Origin: Paenibacillus alginolyticus DSM 5050 = NBRC 15375
Lineage (GTDB): Bacteria; Bacillota; Bacilli; Paenibacillales; NBRC-103111
Direction of reading: 5' to 3'
DNA length: 39,594 nucleotides
Assembly (NCBI RefSeq): GCF_000422905.1
Contig: NZ_AUGY01000078.1
Coordinates: 1-39,594 of the forward strand
Positions 8,073-16,015 of this stretch are shown one piece after another. Below the pieces are notes generated by a model that searched no databases, was not told the origin of the DNA, and saw only the letters and a list, made by a program, of their open reading frames with translations. Numbering within the stretch: the first letter of the stretch is position 1; every line of letters starts with the position of its first letter. A program made the translations under genes and the position numbers.

Positions 8073-9431
8073 TTATTTATTTTTTCCTGACGGCGTACCT
8101 GTTGGCGTTTCCCCTGGGGTAGCGCCTGGTGTTGGCGATACGGAGGGCGTGCCAGTTGGAGTAACGGCTGGCGTTGGCGAAACGGTAGGTTTGACTGATG
8201 GTGTTACGCTAGGCGAAGGCGTCATGCTTCCTTCCGGCGATGGAGACGGTGTCTCGATTGCGCCAGGCGTTTGCGTGGGCTCGGGTGTTCTTGTAGCAGA
8301 AGCCTTGGGATTCGGAGTAGACGTTGATTTGGGTTTATTGGCATGCTGCTTTTGTATGTCCGCAATATAATCCGGATTGTCGTAAGCACCGCCAGGATCA
8401 ATCTTCGTCAACCCATCCCAGATATTCGGAACTTGAATCTTATCCGGATGTTCAAAGACGAGCAGGGCGGAAGGCAGTCTGCGTTCGCCATATTTACTGG
8501 ACGGTTTAGTAATGAGTTGTCCATTTACAACCATCTCGGAGGAAGCTCCGCCGTCAAGGAAGCCAGCGTTGATACATCCCTCTGCCAGCAACAAATCCTG
8601 TACTTCCTTCAACGTCGCTCCAATACTGTAAGGAGGTTGACGCCCGTCGATGACCACGAGAATGATGACGCCGTCAGCGCGCTGACCTATGGCTGTCCGC
8701 GGGTTGAGACCATCTCCTTCGATCGGTAAAGCTTTACCGTTCGCAATCACGCGCGGATAGAACGACACCGCATCTGTAACATGCATCTGCAACAGTTGGT
8801 CAATTGGATATTTACCTATAACTAGCTTTCCTTCTTTCGTGAAGGCAACTACGTGTTGTGGAACGGTTCCGTCCACGCCAGTGTACAATATTTTGCCTCC
8901 CGACATGATGACGCCGACCGGAGCAAAACCGTTGCCAAGCCCTTGCGGATCGTCGAAGCCGCCGCCGTTCACTCCGGCAACCGCACCCGTTCGCTGTACC
9001 ATGGAAGTTATGCGTTCTCCTTGACCTACCGTGTTGGGTACGACAACGCGCAGAGCTCGCGGGTCGTAGACATACATTTTTTTGCCAACCCAACCATGAC
9101 CCGAGATGTCTTCGACTTTGGTTAATTGACCTTCATGTTTGCGGATCGTAATTGCGCTCAAATCCTGCGGTTCTTTGGCATTTGCATCGCTCATTAAGCC
9201 CATAGCGTTGATCATTTCATCGCGTTTCTTGGCACCGACGAAGATCCAAGCCCAGTCGCGGTGTTGCGTTTCGATGACAGTATTAGCCAAAAACATACGG
9301 ATATTCGTCCCTAGTGGAGTCAAATATAGGAAGCTAGAGCTAAGGAATCCAAGTAGCGCGACTGCGCCCAAAATTCGCTTCAGCCAGCTCCAGCCCTTAA
9401 TTTGTTTGAACGTAGTTGTTGCAATATTCAT
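8073..9431 (-). CDS. Phosphodiester glycosidase (NAGPA domain) family protein with Pro/Thr/Ser-rich tail
   Basis: 452 residues. One N-terminal hydrophobic segment (about 18-40) acts as a signal anchor. The NAGPA/DUF2233 domain carries GVNGGGF (153-159), NPRTAIGQ (243-250) and DGGASSEMVVNG (293-304), the conserved core of enzymes related to GlcNAc-1-phosphodiester alpha-N-acetylglucosaminidase. Residues 365-452 are a low-complexity tail of TP, SP and PT repeats ending in GKNK, probably an extended cell-wall linker. In Bacillota such proteins are linked to exopolysaccharide or teichoic-acid turnover. The ribosome binding site AGGAGGAGG is very strong. The tail is repetitive at DNA level (GTTGGCG and GGAGTAACG-like units at 8100-8330) and may vary in length between strains. 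Confidence 0.9.
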   Translation of the reverse strand: MNIATTTFKQIKGWSWLKRILGAVALLGFLSSSFLYLTPLGTNIRMFLANTVIETQHRDWAWIFVGAKKRDEMINAMGLMSDANAKEPQDLSAITIRKHEGQLTKVEDISGHGWVGKKMYVYDPRALRVVVPNTVGQGERITSMVQRTGAVAGVNGGGFDDPQGLGNGFAPVGVIMSGGKILYTGVDGTVPQHVVAFTKEGKLVIGKYPIDQLLQMHVTDAVSFYPRVIANGKALPIEGDGLNPRTAIGQRADGVIILVVIDGRQPPYSIGATLKEVQDLLLAEGCINAGFLDGGASSEMVVNGQLITKPSSKYGERRLPSALLVFEHPDKIQVPNIWDGLTKIDPGGAYDNPDYIADIQKQHANKPKSTSTPNPKASATRTPEPTQTPGAIETPSPSPEGSMTPSPSVTPSVKPTVSPTPAVTPTGTPSVSPTPGATPGETPTGTPSGKNK

Positions 9432-9625
9432 GTTAACTCCTCCTCCTATTCTATCGATTTATACCTCTTCTATCTCTCAAAAAAATCTCATTAACTAAAT
9501 GTTAAATTCAGCAAACCAAATTACATTTTACCACTCTGTATTCTTAATAACATTGGTATTTATTGAAATAAAAGTATTGTATTTACAAAAAAAAGTGTGG
9601 AATCCGTATTGTACGGAATTATTGC

Positions 9626-9654
9626 TTGCCTTTTAAAAACATTAGAGTTATTAT
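9626..9654 (+). promoter_or_regulatory. Probable promoter of the former rrf2 gene
   Basis: TTGCCT (9626-9631), a 17-bp spacer, then TATTAT (9649-9654), about 30 bp before the rrf2 remnant start. It could now serve the downstream flavoprotein gene. The inverted repeat CCGTA-TTG-TACGG at 9604-9616 lies just upstream. Confidence 0.45.
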
Positions 9655-9685
9655 GGATTCATAAAGTCTTTAATTGTGGTGCTGA

Positions 9686-9812
9686 ATGAAATATTCGCAG
9701 TCGATCGACTATGCGCTTCATGCAATCTGATAACGGCGGCGCCTGATAAGCCTGATGGCGTGCTATTGCTTGCTGAGCTTGTCGAAATTAATCAAGACGG
9801 AGTAAGGAACCG
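9686..9812 (+). pseudogene. Remnant of an Rrf2-family transcriptional regulator
   Basis: The first 14 codons read MKYSQSIDYALHAI, the conserved beginning of Rrf2 regulators (MKYSxxxDYALHAM…), and end in TGA. After a frameshift the next 20-odd codons read AAPDKPDGVLLLAELVEINQ, again matching the family (…DKPxGVxxLAE…). The recognition helix, Cys cluster and all later parts are missing. Rrf2 genes of this kind often precede the type of flavoprotein that follows here, so it was probably its regulator. Confidence 0.75.
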
Positions 9813-9891
9813 TTTTTTTTAAAGTTATTAAAGATATAACTAATCTATTATATCTCTAATGAAATTTCGAAATTTGAAAGGAAGAATCAGA

Positions 9892-10809
9892 ATGACTCAC
9901 GATTGTGCTATTATCGGCGGAGGACCGGCAGGTCTAAATGCTGCTCTTGTTTTAGGCAGGGCAAGAAAAAATGTGGTCGTTATTGATGAAGGACGCCCGC
10001 GTAATGGGGTTACTCGCCAGACCCACGGCTTTCTTACTAGAGATCCTATCAGTCCAAGCGAATTTAGGCGAATTGCGAAGGAACAGATTAGTTCATATCC
10101 ATCTGTTAACTTTGTGGAGGATACTGCTCTATCGATCACGGGAACCGATGGTGATTTTCAAATTACGACTGCGCGAGGAGAGACCTATCGAAGCAAAAAG
10201 CTGCTCTTTGCAGTAGGAATGAAGGACCTCCCGGTGGATATTAAGGGGCTGGCAGACGTATATGGTAAAAGTGCCTTTATCTGTCCGTATTGTGATGGCT
10301 GGGAACTAAGAGAGCAACCGCTTGTCTTAATAGTCAAGGGAGCGGATGCATTGCACATGGCCAAAATGATATCAGGATGGACGAATCAGTTAACAATCTG
10401 TACCCATGGACCTGATGAATTGACGGATGAACAGCGTGAAGAACTAAATCAACATAACGTTCCAGTATTTGACTCACCGATCCAGACTGTCGAATCCAAC
10501 GAAGGCATGGTACAGCAAGTTGTTCTGGAGGACGGTACAAGAATCCCATGCACGGGGATATTTTTTAGACCGAAACTTACTACTGGATCAGACCAGCCGC
10601 AAGCCATAGGTTGCCAGATTACGGAAGCAGGGACTGTCATCGTCGATAATTTCGGTAAAACGAACGTTTCAGGCGTTTTTAGTGCCGGTGATGCAGCATC
10701 ACAACTTCATCAGGCCATTATAGCTGCTTCTTTGGGCTCATTGGCCGGTGTGGGCATAAACAATGAATTGAATGAAGAGGCATGGAATAAACCTTTTGAG
10801 GGCAATTAG
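9892..10809 (+). CDS. Thioredoxin-reductase-like FAD/NAD(P) oxidoreductase
   Basis: 305 residues. FAD-binding GGGPAG near residues 9-14, redox pair CPYCDG (C131/C134), and the C-terminal GVFSAGDAA that closes the FAD site. The CPYCDGWE variant is typical of stand-alone thioredoxin-reductase-like enzymes beside Rrf2 regulators, not of housekeeping TrxB. The start at 9892 is preferred to the ATG at 9859 because GGAAG lies eight bases upstream of it and the extra 11 residues are not conserved-looking. The likely role is reduction of a disulfide partner or small-molecule disulfide in the cytosol; the partner is not encoded nearby. Confidence 0.88.
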   Translation: MTHDCAIIGGGPAGLNAALVLGRARKNVVVIDEGRPRNGVTRQTHGFLTRDPISPSEFRRIAKEQISSYPSVNFVEDTALSITGTDGDFQITTARGETYRSKKLLFAVGMKDLPVDIKGLADVYGKSAFICPYCDGWELREQPLVLIVKGADALHMAKMISGWTNQLTICTHGPDELTDEQREELNQHNVPVFDSPIQTVESNEGMVQQVVLEDGTRIPCTGIFFRPKLTTGSDQPQAIGCQITEAGTVIVDNFGKTNVSGVFSAGDAASQLHQAIIAASLGSLAGVGINNELNEEAWNKPFEGN

Positions 10810-10853
10810 GTGAACATTTTATTGTGTTCATTTCCAAATTCTTTCGATTACTG

Positions 10854-10887
10854 TAAACACAGGCTGATACCCTGTGTTTTTTTATTT
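10854..10887 (+). terminator. Terminator after the flavoprotein gene
   Basis: AAACACAGG-CTGATAC-CCTGTGTTT followed by a run of T. Confidence 0.85.
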
Positions 10888-11297
10888 TATAGGAAATTAT
10901 GATAGATGCCGAAAAAGGACCGTCAGGGTGATCTTCTCAGCCGCTCCTTTACTAAGTAGCCAAGCAATGATTGTCAACCACCTGTGAACATATTCTCTTA
11001 TATCTGTTTTCCAAACTCAAAACGTACCGCATCACCAGATTATAGCGGAACGTAGAAGCTTTATTTTGCTCAAAACAGCGTATTTCACGTTTTCGCGGAA
11101 CGAGGATCCTCTATTCCGAGTGCGGTTTTACTGACATTGGAAGGTACAGGACATGAGCTTCACTATGACGACTGGGATTTCATAATCGATTCTAACTCAA
11201 ATCACACTTCGATACAAAATCAGTTCAGCTAACGAAAAACATAATAATCACAAAGTGGGTTGCTCTGAATATAACAGTATAAAATGGAGTGGATTCG
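10888..11297. other. Intergenic region with a degenerate internal repeat
   Basis: No gene is supported here. GCGGAACG occurs twice (near 11045 and 11095), each followed by a related segment (TAGAAGCTTTATTTT and AGGATCCTCTATTCC). A fragment like the left arm of the gene-associated repeat (TTCAGCTAACGAAAAAC) lies at 11223-11239, before the SemiSWEET gene. Confidence 0.4.
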
Positions 11298-11570
11298 GTG
11301 CTGTTTTCAGTAATGCAACTAATTGGTGGAGTCATTCTTTCTTTAGGTTGGGTTCCTCAGATCATACAAATTTTGAAAACAAAATCTGTTGCAGACTTAA
11401 GTTTAAAGTCGTACTTACTGATTTTATTGGGGATTAGTCTCATGGAAGCCTATGCTGTTAGTTTGGCAGTAACGGGCGTTGGTTTAGCTTTTTTGATAAC
11501 TAATACAATGTCATTATGCGTTGTTTTACTAGTCATCATCCTTATTGTACGGTTTCAATCTCATAAATAA
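11298..11570 (+). CDS. SemiSWEET/PQ-loop family small membrane transporter
   Basis: About 90 residues with three predicted membrane helices and one PQ-loop motif (GWVPQIIQILKTKSVADLSL), the half-size module of SWEET sugar transporters, which work as dimers. The GTG at 11298 is preferred because GGAG lies eight bases upstream; a GTG at 11289 overlaps that site, and ATG codon nine is a further option. The cargo is not predictable; known SemiSWEETs carry small sugars. It is a single gene followed at once by a copy of the structured repeat. Confidence 0.82.
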   Translation: MLFSVMQLIGGVILSLGWVPQIIQILKTKSVADLSLKSYLLILLGISLMEAYAVSLAVTGVGLAFLITNTMSLCVVLLVIILIVRFQSHK

Positions 11571-11572
11571 TA

Positions 11573-11660
11573 AGGGGTCATTAACTGGGAAAACGATAGG
11601 AACATGAGAAACAGGGTGCCAGCATCGGCAGCCTGTTTAACTATCGGGTTAACGTGGTAA
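11573..11660 (+). repeat. Gene-associated structured repeat, divergent copy
   Basis: Starts two bases after the SemiSWEET stop. It shows the arm CATTAACTGG…ACGATAGG, a GGTGCC/GGCAGCC hairpin and an end element AACTATCGGGTTAACG. It is a diverged member of the family best seen at 34747-34838. Confidence 0.5.
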
Positions 11661-11777
11661 TTTGCAAAGTATTTTATGGAAATATATGGTGTGTGATATA
11701 GTAATAAGAAAAAGAAATTCAAGAAATTCGAAGAACGTTTTATTAATCTACGGTAAATAAGACTGGAGATGCACTAA

Positions 11778-11990
11778 GTGAAACTGCCGTACAAAGTTGG
11801 ATATATATTAACAATTTTCTGGTTAATTTTGATTGTGTATGGAATTATTAGTTATGATTCAGACCATGAGGACATAAAGGCTACAATGGTTTTATTCATA
11901 TCATTTGCAGGACTTATTTTATTCCCGGTTTACTACGTTACTATTTTTCTGTATTACTTTGTATTCAAAAATAGTTCTAAACGAACATAG
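11778..11990 (+). CDS. Small two-helix membrane protein, unknown function
   Basis: 70 residues: helix 1 about 8-26 (VGYILTIFWLILIVYGIIS), an acidic loop (YDSDHEDIK), helix 2 about 36-62, and a short basic C-terminus (KNSSKRT). GTG start with GGAG nine bases upstream. Both flanks are AT-rich intergenic DNA. I do not recognise a family; DUF3923-like small membrane proteins look similar in size and layout, but this is only a resemblance. Confidence 0.6.
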   Translation: MKLPYKVGYILTIFWLILIVYGIISYDSDHEDIKATMVLFISFAGLILFPVYYVTIFLYYFVFKNSSKRT

Positions 11991-12005
11991 GAAATACTAA
12001 TATAA

Positions 12006-12116
12006 CGGAGACTATTTTTTAGCAAAACAAACCAACAAGAAACTTGGATATTAGTTGGCAAAGAAAAAAGAGATGAATTAGTCAAAAAGTTTTATGATAA
12101 ATACGGAATTGAGTAA
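12006..12116 (+). pseudogene. C-terminal fragment of an unknown gene
   Basis: An open stretch without a start codon reads …NQQETWILVGKEKRDELV, then KKFYDKYGIE and a stop. Charge pattern and codon use look like real protein, but there is no ribosome binding site and the N-terminal part is absent. A copy of the structured repeat follows the stop codon directly. Confidence 0.45.
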
Positions 12117-12197
12117 GTTTACTAACGTAAATACGAAATACGAAAAAGGGCTGCCACGTGGCAGCCCTTTGCTCTACTAATGGGCAGATTACAGGAT
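12117..12197 (+). repeat. Gene-associated structured repeat, copy with perfect hairpin
   Basis: TTTACTAACG…, then the perfect palindrome GGGCTGCCACGTGGCAGCCC (12148-12167) and the end element CTAATGGGCAGATTA. It starts right after the stop of the gene fragment. The hairpin with flanking A5/T3 could also act as a terminator. Confidence 0.65.
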
Positions 12198-12292
12198 TGA
12201 ATGCCCGAATCATAATCCATATTATGTTATTATTGGATTATGAGATTAGTTATCTTGCTCTGTGAGATTCAATTCCAGCAGGAGTTTCCCCA

Positions 12293-12444
12293 TATTCAGG
12301 TACATCGTCAATTAAATATGAAAAAAGCTATCCTGATTTCATTTCAGAGTTAGGATAAAATGGGAAATAGAATATACAAAAAAATATGCAATTCCAGGGA
12401 GTACAACGTTAGATTTATTAAACGAATACAGAAAGCAAATTTAG
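12293..12444 (+). pseudogene. Frameshifted C-terminal fragment of an unknown gene
   Basis: Two consecutive frames read YSGTSSIKYEKSYPDFISEL and KWEIEYTKKYAIPGSTTLDL, the latter ending LNEYRKQI-stop. Removing one base near 12354 joins them (…SELGIKWEIEY…). No start or ribosome binding site is visible. The family is not recognised. With 12006-12116 this marks gene decay in the 12-kb region. Confidence 0.4.
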
Positions 12445-12845
12445 TTACAATCGGCATAGGAGGGAGCAACGATTGACCGGTGACCTTACAGGACAGAGCT
12501 GTTGTCTGTACTCGGGTGGTTGCCGTTTTTGCGTACAATCAACATAAATCACATGCAGTCCATTCATTCAAGTAATCTAAAACTCCGCGAACGAGCTAAT
12601 ATTAGCAGGCTGGGTGGCAACAGGATGTTGTAAAAAGAACATGCAAAAAGTGCATCAAATGATGGGGAATGTTCATTTTCGGATGAGAAGATGCATTTTG
12701 AAAGAGATGCACAATTTGCATCAAATTGTGCGATGGGCGATGTAGCTTTGATAATTAGATGTTAAGTTCGTTCATTCGAGTCGAAAATACGCACAAAAAG
12801 AAATCCTGCACCGAATGAACTGCAAAGTTGAAGGGTTATTATCTA
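12445..12845. other. Intergenic region with palindromes, no gene seen
   Basis: Contains the inverted repeat at 12709-12731, several copies of the words GATGCA and TGCATCAAA in both orientations (12650-12725), and no frame with a convincing start and ribosome binding site. It lies between plus-strand debris and the 3' end of the minus-strand AbrB gene. Confidence 0.4.
12709..12731. repeat. Perfect inverted repeat
   Basis: GCACAATTTG-CAT-CAAATTGTGC: two perfect 10-bp arms with a 3-bp centre. There is no T-run on either side, so it is not a typical terminator. It lies 115 bp downstream of the minus-strand AbrB gene. Confidence 0.7.
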
Positions 12846-13958
12846 TCAGGCCACTTTATCTGATGCTCGGCGTCGATGCATTGCTTTAAAAAGGGCTTTT
12901 AGCACTGGTGGCACCACCAGAAAAATAAATAAAGTTCGGAATAGCTGGTAACAGGTTACGAACGAAAGATCGGCGTTCACCTCTTTCGCAATAATCCCCA
13001 TCTGGTCCATCCCACCCGGAGAAAGGCTTAAAAAGCTGGTCGACAACGGTACCGGATGCAATTGTGTTAGCAAGAGGCTCAAAACAACCGAGCAGATCAG
13101 TAATGCAGTCCCGCTTAATAAGGCAAGCAATATAATTTTTAATTTATTCTTCAAATTCTCGGGTTTCAGCATAAGACCAAGATAACCGCCAATCAACAAC
13201 TGTGAAATGCTCACAAGTGACGATGGAAGGGCAGGCCCTGATAAACCGGACAGATGCAGGATAATCGTTGCAACCATCGGCCCCAATAAAAATGCAGTTG
13301 GAAATTTTATCTTTTTCCAGAGAAGAGCACAGGCTGTACATACAACGGCATACACCAAAATGTGAGGAAATAATCCTCCCCAGCTCGCTGCTGCAGCCGA
13401 TGCTGTATCAGGAAGCGAATGATGAAGTGAGCTTCCGAATAACGGACTAAAAATAAACAAAGGGACAAAGAATATAATCATAATGATCCGGGAAACTTGT
13501 AAAAAAGTCACAACCGTTAAATCAATCCCTTTTAGCTCCTCGGCCAAGGCGATCATTTGACTCAGTCCTCCAGGGATACTTCCCATCAATACGGTTGGAA
13601 AATTGAGACCCGAAAATTTGGCCACCATCAAAGCAATCAGATACGTACAAACCAAAAGCAACGCGGTAAGCAAGATCATGGAGGGCAATTGTTTTCCAAT
13701 TTGTTTGAACGTTTCCAGCGTGAACGACAGCCCTAGCATATAACCTATAATAACCATCCCACTATCACGCATCGGACCCGGCCAAACAGGCTTTATTCTT
13801 TTGAACAGTCGAGAACCGATAAAAACAACAATCATGGGGCCGAGAAGCCATGGAAGGGGACAATGAATCCATTGGAAAAGGAAACCGCCGATAACTGCAA
13901 GAACAATGCTGAACAGAAGTTGTACCCATTTCATATGGAACAAGCGTAGGTCATTCAT
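12846..13958 (-). CDS. AbrB-family (PF05145-type) integral membrane protein
   Basis: 370 residues and about ten hydrophobic helices in two similar halves. Each half has the family signature: GSIPGGLSQMIALAEE in the first and SLSPGGMDQMGIIAKE in the second, with LPWLLGPM- and FLLGPMV-type motifs. The family is often mislabelled as an ammonia monooxygenase regulator; it is a membrane protein, probably a transporter of unknown substrate, unrelated to the Bacillus AbrB transition-state regulator. It starts 24 bp after the MBL hydrolase gene and is probably co-transcribed with it under the TetR-family regulator. Confidence 0.88.
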   Translation of the reverse strand: MNDLRLFHMKWVQLLFSIVLAVIGGFLFQWIHCPLPWLLGPMIVVFIGSRLFKRIKPVWPGPMRDSGMVIIGYMLGLSFTLETFKQIGKQLPSMILLTALLLVCTYLIALMVAKFSGLNFPTVLMGSIPGGLSQMIALAEELKGIDLTVVTFLQVSRIIMIIFFVPLFIFSPLFGSSLHHSLPDTASAAAASWGGLFPHILVYAVVCTACALLWKKIKFPTAFLLGPMVATIILHLSGLSGPALPSSLVSISQLLIGGYLGLMLKPENLKNKLKIILLALLSGTALLICSVVLSLLLTQLHPVPLSTSFLSLSPGGMDQMGIIAKEVNADLSFVTCYQLFRTLFIFLVVPPVLKALFKAMHRRRASDKVA

Positions 13959-13982
13959 GATTTTTCACTTCTTTTCGTTTGT

Positions 13983-14732
13983 TTATGATTTCCTCTGGTT
14001 CGAAGTCAATTCATTGATGCGTTGAGGAATATCGCCTCGGAAAACACCGCCATGATAACAAATAATGCTATCAATTTCAAAATCTTTCAATTTCTGTAGC
14101 GAGCGGATTGCCTCATCCATATTAGGTGTATTCTCCGGCTTCGGTCCCATCAGTTGGCCTTCTTCAATAAGCAAGGCGTCCCCAGCTATCAGTGTTTTAC
14201 TTGGTTCGTGATACAGGCAGATATGTCCGGGCGTATGTCCCGGTGTATGAATCACCTCTAGCCCCCCGCCAAAAGGTAATCGTCCCCCCTCCGTCACCAC
14301 ATGGCTGACATTTGCTGGTGTCGAGTTGGAAAATGCAGCCTCAGACTCCAGACGGTGCTTCTCGGGCAAAGATTGAAGAATGGTATGTTTGATGTCGAGG
14401 GGCAATTTAAGAAATGGCAACTCGCCGTTAATATATGACATATCGTCTTCATGCGCATACACATTCACCTGCTGACTACTATTTACTATAAATTGCGGCA
14501 GACCACCAATATGATCCAGATCCTGATGGGTAAGGATAATCGAATGTGGTTCTGATGCCTCAATACCCGATTGCCGAATAAGATCTATGATTTCCTTGTG
14601 AGAGCTCGGCATTCCAGTATCCACAAGCACATAAGAATGGGAATCATGAATCACCGTGGGATAAATAACCATGGATCTTCCGAGTATATCTATCGTTAGT
14701 TCCAACATTTCAATACCATCTGCAATTTTCAT
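13983..14732 (-). CDS. MBL-fold metallo-hydrolase
   Basis: 249 residues with the metallo-beta-lactamase fold: H69-x-D71-x-D73-H74 (THQDLDHIGG, the variant with D in place of the second H), then HTPGHTPGHICLY, AGDALL and a C-terminal CYHGG. It resembles glyoxalase-II/quorum-quenching-lactonase-like hydrolases; the substrate is unknown. A 19-bp hairpin separates a strong AGGAGGTGA site from the ATG; a TAA in frame upstream rules out a longer protein. First gene of a two-gene operon with the AbrB-family protein; its promoter is overlaid by a pair of palindromic operators facing a divergent TetR gene. Confidence 0.9.
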   Translation of the reverse strand: MKIADGIEMLELTIDILGRSMVIYPTVIHDSHSYVLVDTGMPSSHKEIIDLIRQSGIEASEPHSIILTHQDLDHIGGLPQFIVNSSQQVNVYAHEDDMSYINGELPFLKLPLDIKHTILQSLPEKHRLESEAAFSNSTPANVSHVVTEGGRLPFGGGLEVIHTPGHTPGHICLYHEPSKTLIAGDALLIEEGQLMGPKPENTPNMDEAIRSLQKLKDFEIDSIICYHGGVFRGDIPQRINELTSNQRKS

Positions 14733-14736
14733 CGTT

Positions 14737-14764
14737 CCAAAGCGTTACGCTTTGGTCACCTCCT
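14737..14764 (-). promoter_or_regulatory. Hairpin between ribosome binding site and start codon of the MBL gene
   Basis: On the minus strand AGGAGGTGA (14764-14756) is followed at once by CCAAAGCG-TAA-CGCTTTGG (14755-14737) and then AACG-ATG. Linear spacing is 23 bases, far too long, but folding the perfect 8-bp stem would bring the site to about five bases from the ATG. It could be a structured spacer or a translational switch. Confidence 0.6.
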
Positions 14765-14782
14765 GCATATTATTAGAGTTAA

Positions 14783-14813
14783 AACTCATGAGTTCATTAT
14801 ATGACTCGTAAGT
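14783..14813. promoter_or_regulatory. Paired palindromic operators, probably for the TetR regulator
   Basis: AACTCATGAGTT (14783-14794, perfect) and ACTCGTAAGT (14804-14813, one mismatch pair) are centred exactly 20 bp apart, two helical turns. One lies between the -35 and -10 boxes of the MBL promoter, the other just downstream of the -10. This is the expected layout for repression by the divergent TetR-family protein. Confidence 0.65.
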
Positions 14814-14825
14814 TTTGTCTGTCAA
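14796..14825 (-). promoter_or_regulatory. Sigma-A promoter of the MBL-AbrB operon
   Basis: On the minus strand TTGACA (14825-14820), an 18-bp spacer and TATAAT (14801-14796): both boxes match consensus perfectly. Confidence 0.8.
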
Positions 14826-14879
14826 TTCCTTTATTGACCTCGAAAACGAATAATGTCAGAATAATAAGGGGTGAATGTT

Positions 14880-15764
14880 ATGGAAGAACTCGAAGAAATA
14901 AAGAAACAACAAATTTTACATACGGCAATGGCCGTTTTTAAAGAAAAAGGCTATTCCTCCACTTCGATGAAAGAAATTGCAGATGCATGCGGCATGGCTA
15001 AAGGGAGCATTTATAAAATATTCGATTCAAAAGAAGATTTATTTACAGCGGTTTTTGAGGATTGTCATAAAATCATGTTCGAACAAGCCAGAGAACTAGA
15101 TCGTCTTCAAGATAACGTGGCTCCCATGGAGAAATTACGGCGCAAGATTGAATTCCAGCTTCAGTATATGTTTGAAAATCACTTTTTTACTAGCGAATTC
15201 AGAGATCTCTCAATCATACATAACGAGAAGTTTATTGTGGCTTGGAAGAATAAGCGAGCTGCTTTGCTTACCTGGCACCGGGATTGTTTCTATGAAGCTT
15301 ATGGGGATCGTATCGAGGATTGGATCTGGGATATTGTAGCCATATTTAGAGGAATCCAAAGGGAGTATATTGCTTATGCTCATCAAAAGGTGATCGCGCT
15401 TCCTATGTCGGAGCTGGCTCTTTTCTTTGTTGAACGAATGGATGCTATTGTACACGATATGATTAGCAATGAAAACAAGCCAGTTCTTAAAGAATCCAAT
15501 GCCTACTTTAACCATATCAATCCTGTAGATCCGCACACGCAGAAAGAAACGATCCACGCTTTTCTGCATTCCTTTTCCGCCAAGATCCAGGAGCTTCAAA
15601 AGACGGAAAGTGCTCGTCAGGAGCTGCAGGAAGTGATCGGTTTGCTGCAGCAGGAACTTAAACGGGAAATTCCCAATAATACCCTGCTGCATGTATATAC
15701 CACTTTTCTTGAGACGGTTGTTGAACTGAGACCCTATGTAAGGCAGCTTTACTTAATGATTTAA
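14880..15764 (+). CDS. TetR/AcrR-family transcriptional regulator
   Basis: 294 residues from the ATG at 14880, chosen because AAGGGG lies eight bases upstream; a GTG three codons earlier overlaps that site. N-terminal TetR helix-turn-helix about residues 9-55 (ILHTAMAVFKEKGYSSTSMK, IADACGMAKGSIYKIFDSKE). The C-terminal ligand-binding part is long for the family (usual length near 200) and ends in a coiled-coil-like stretch (KIQELQKTESARQELQEV). Divergent from the MBL-AbrB operon, whose promoter carries two matching palindromes; probably a repressor relieved by a ligand that the operon handles. Confidence 0.9.
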   Translation: MEELEEIKKQQILHTAMAVFKEKGYSSTSMKEIADACGMAKGSIYKIFDSKEDLFTAVFEDCHKIMFEQARELDRLQDNVAPMEKLRRKIEFQLQYMFENHFFTSEFRDLSIIHNEKFIVAWKNKRAALLTWHRDCFYEAYGDRIEDWIWDIVAIFRGIQREYIAYAHQKVIALPMSELALFFVERMDAIVHDMISNENKPVLKESNAYFNHINPVDPHTQKETIHAFLHSFSAKIQELQKTESARQELQEVIGLLQQELKREIPNNTLLHVYTTFLETVVELRPYVRQLYLMI

Positions 15765-15784
15765 CTTTTTTTAATATAAAACGT

Positions 15785-15818
15785 AGACCCTCAGCCCGTT
15801 GCTGTGGGTCTCTTTTTT
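15785..15818 (+). terminator. Terminator after the TetR gene
   Basis: AGACCC-T-CAGC-CCGTT-GCTG-T-GGGTCT followed by CTTTTTT. Almost the same sequence recurs at 20595-20628. Confidence 0.85.
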
Positions 15819-16015
15819 CTATTCAAAGAAGGGGTTCATCAGGGGCAAAAGTTGATGGAGAACATATCATTTTGTTTACTAGCGTGTCCTAAATTCAACA
15901 AAGCAAGGATGTTCCGACAGCCTTTTGCTTATTGTAGTAACGGTTCAGGTTAGGGGTTAACCAATTTACATCCGTTGGGGAATTTAGATGGCAAAAGAAA
16001 CATATAAAATTATGA

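Noticed and set aside
8812..9125. Several frames opposite the NAGPA-domain gene
   Set aside because: Shadows of a well-supported gene with three conserved motifs.
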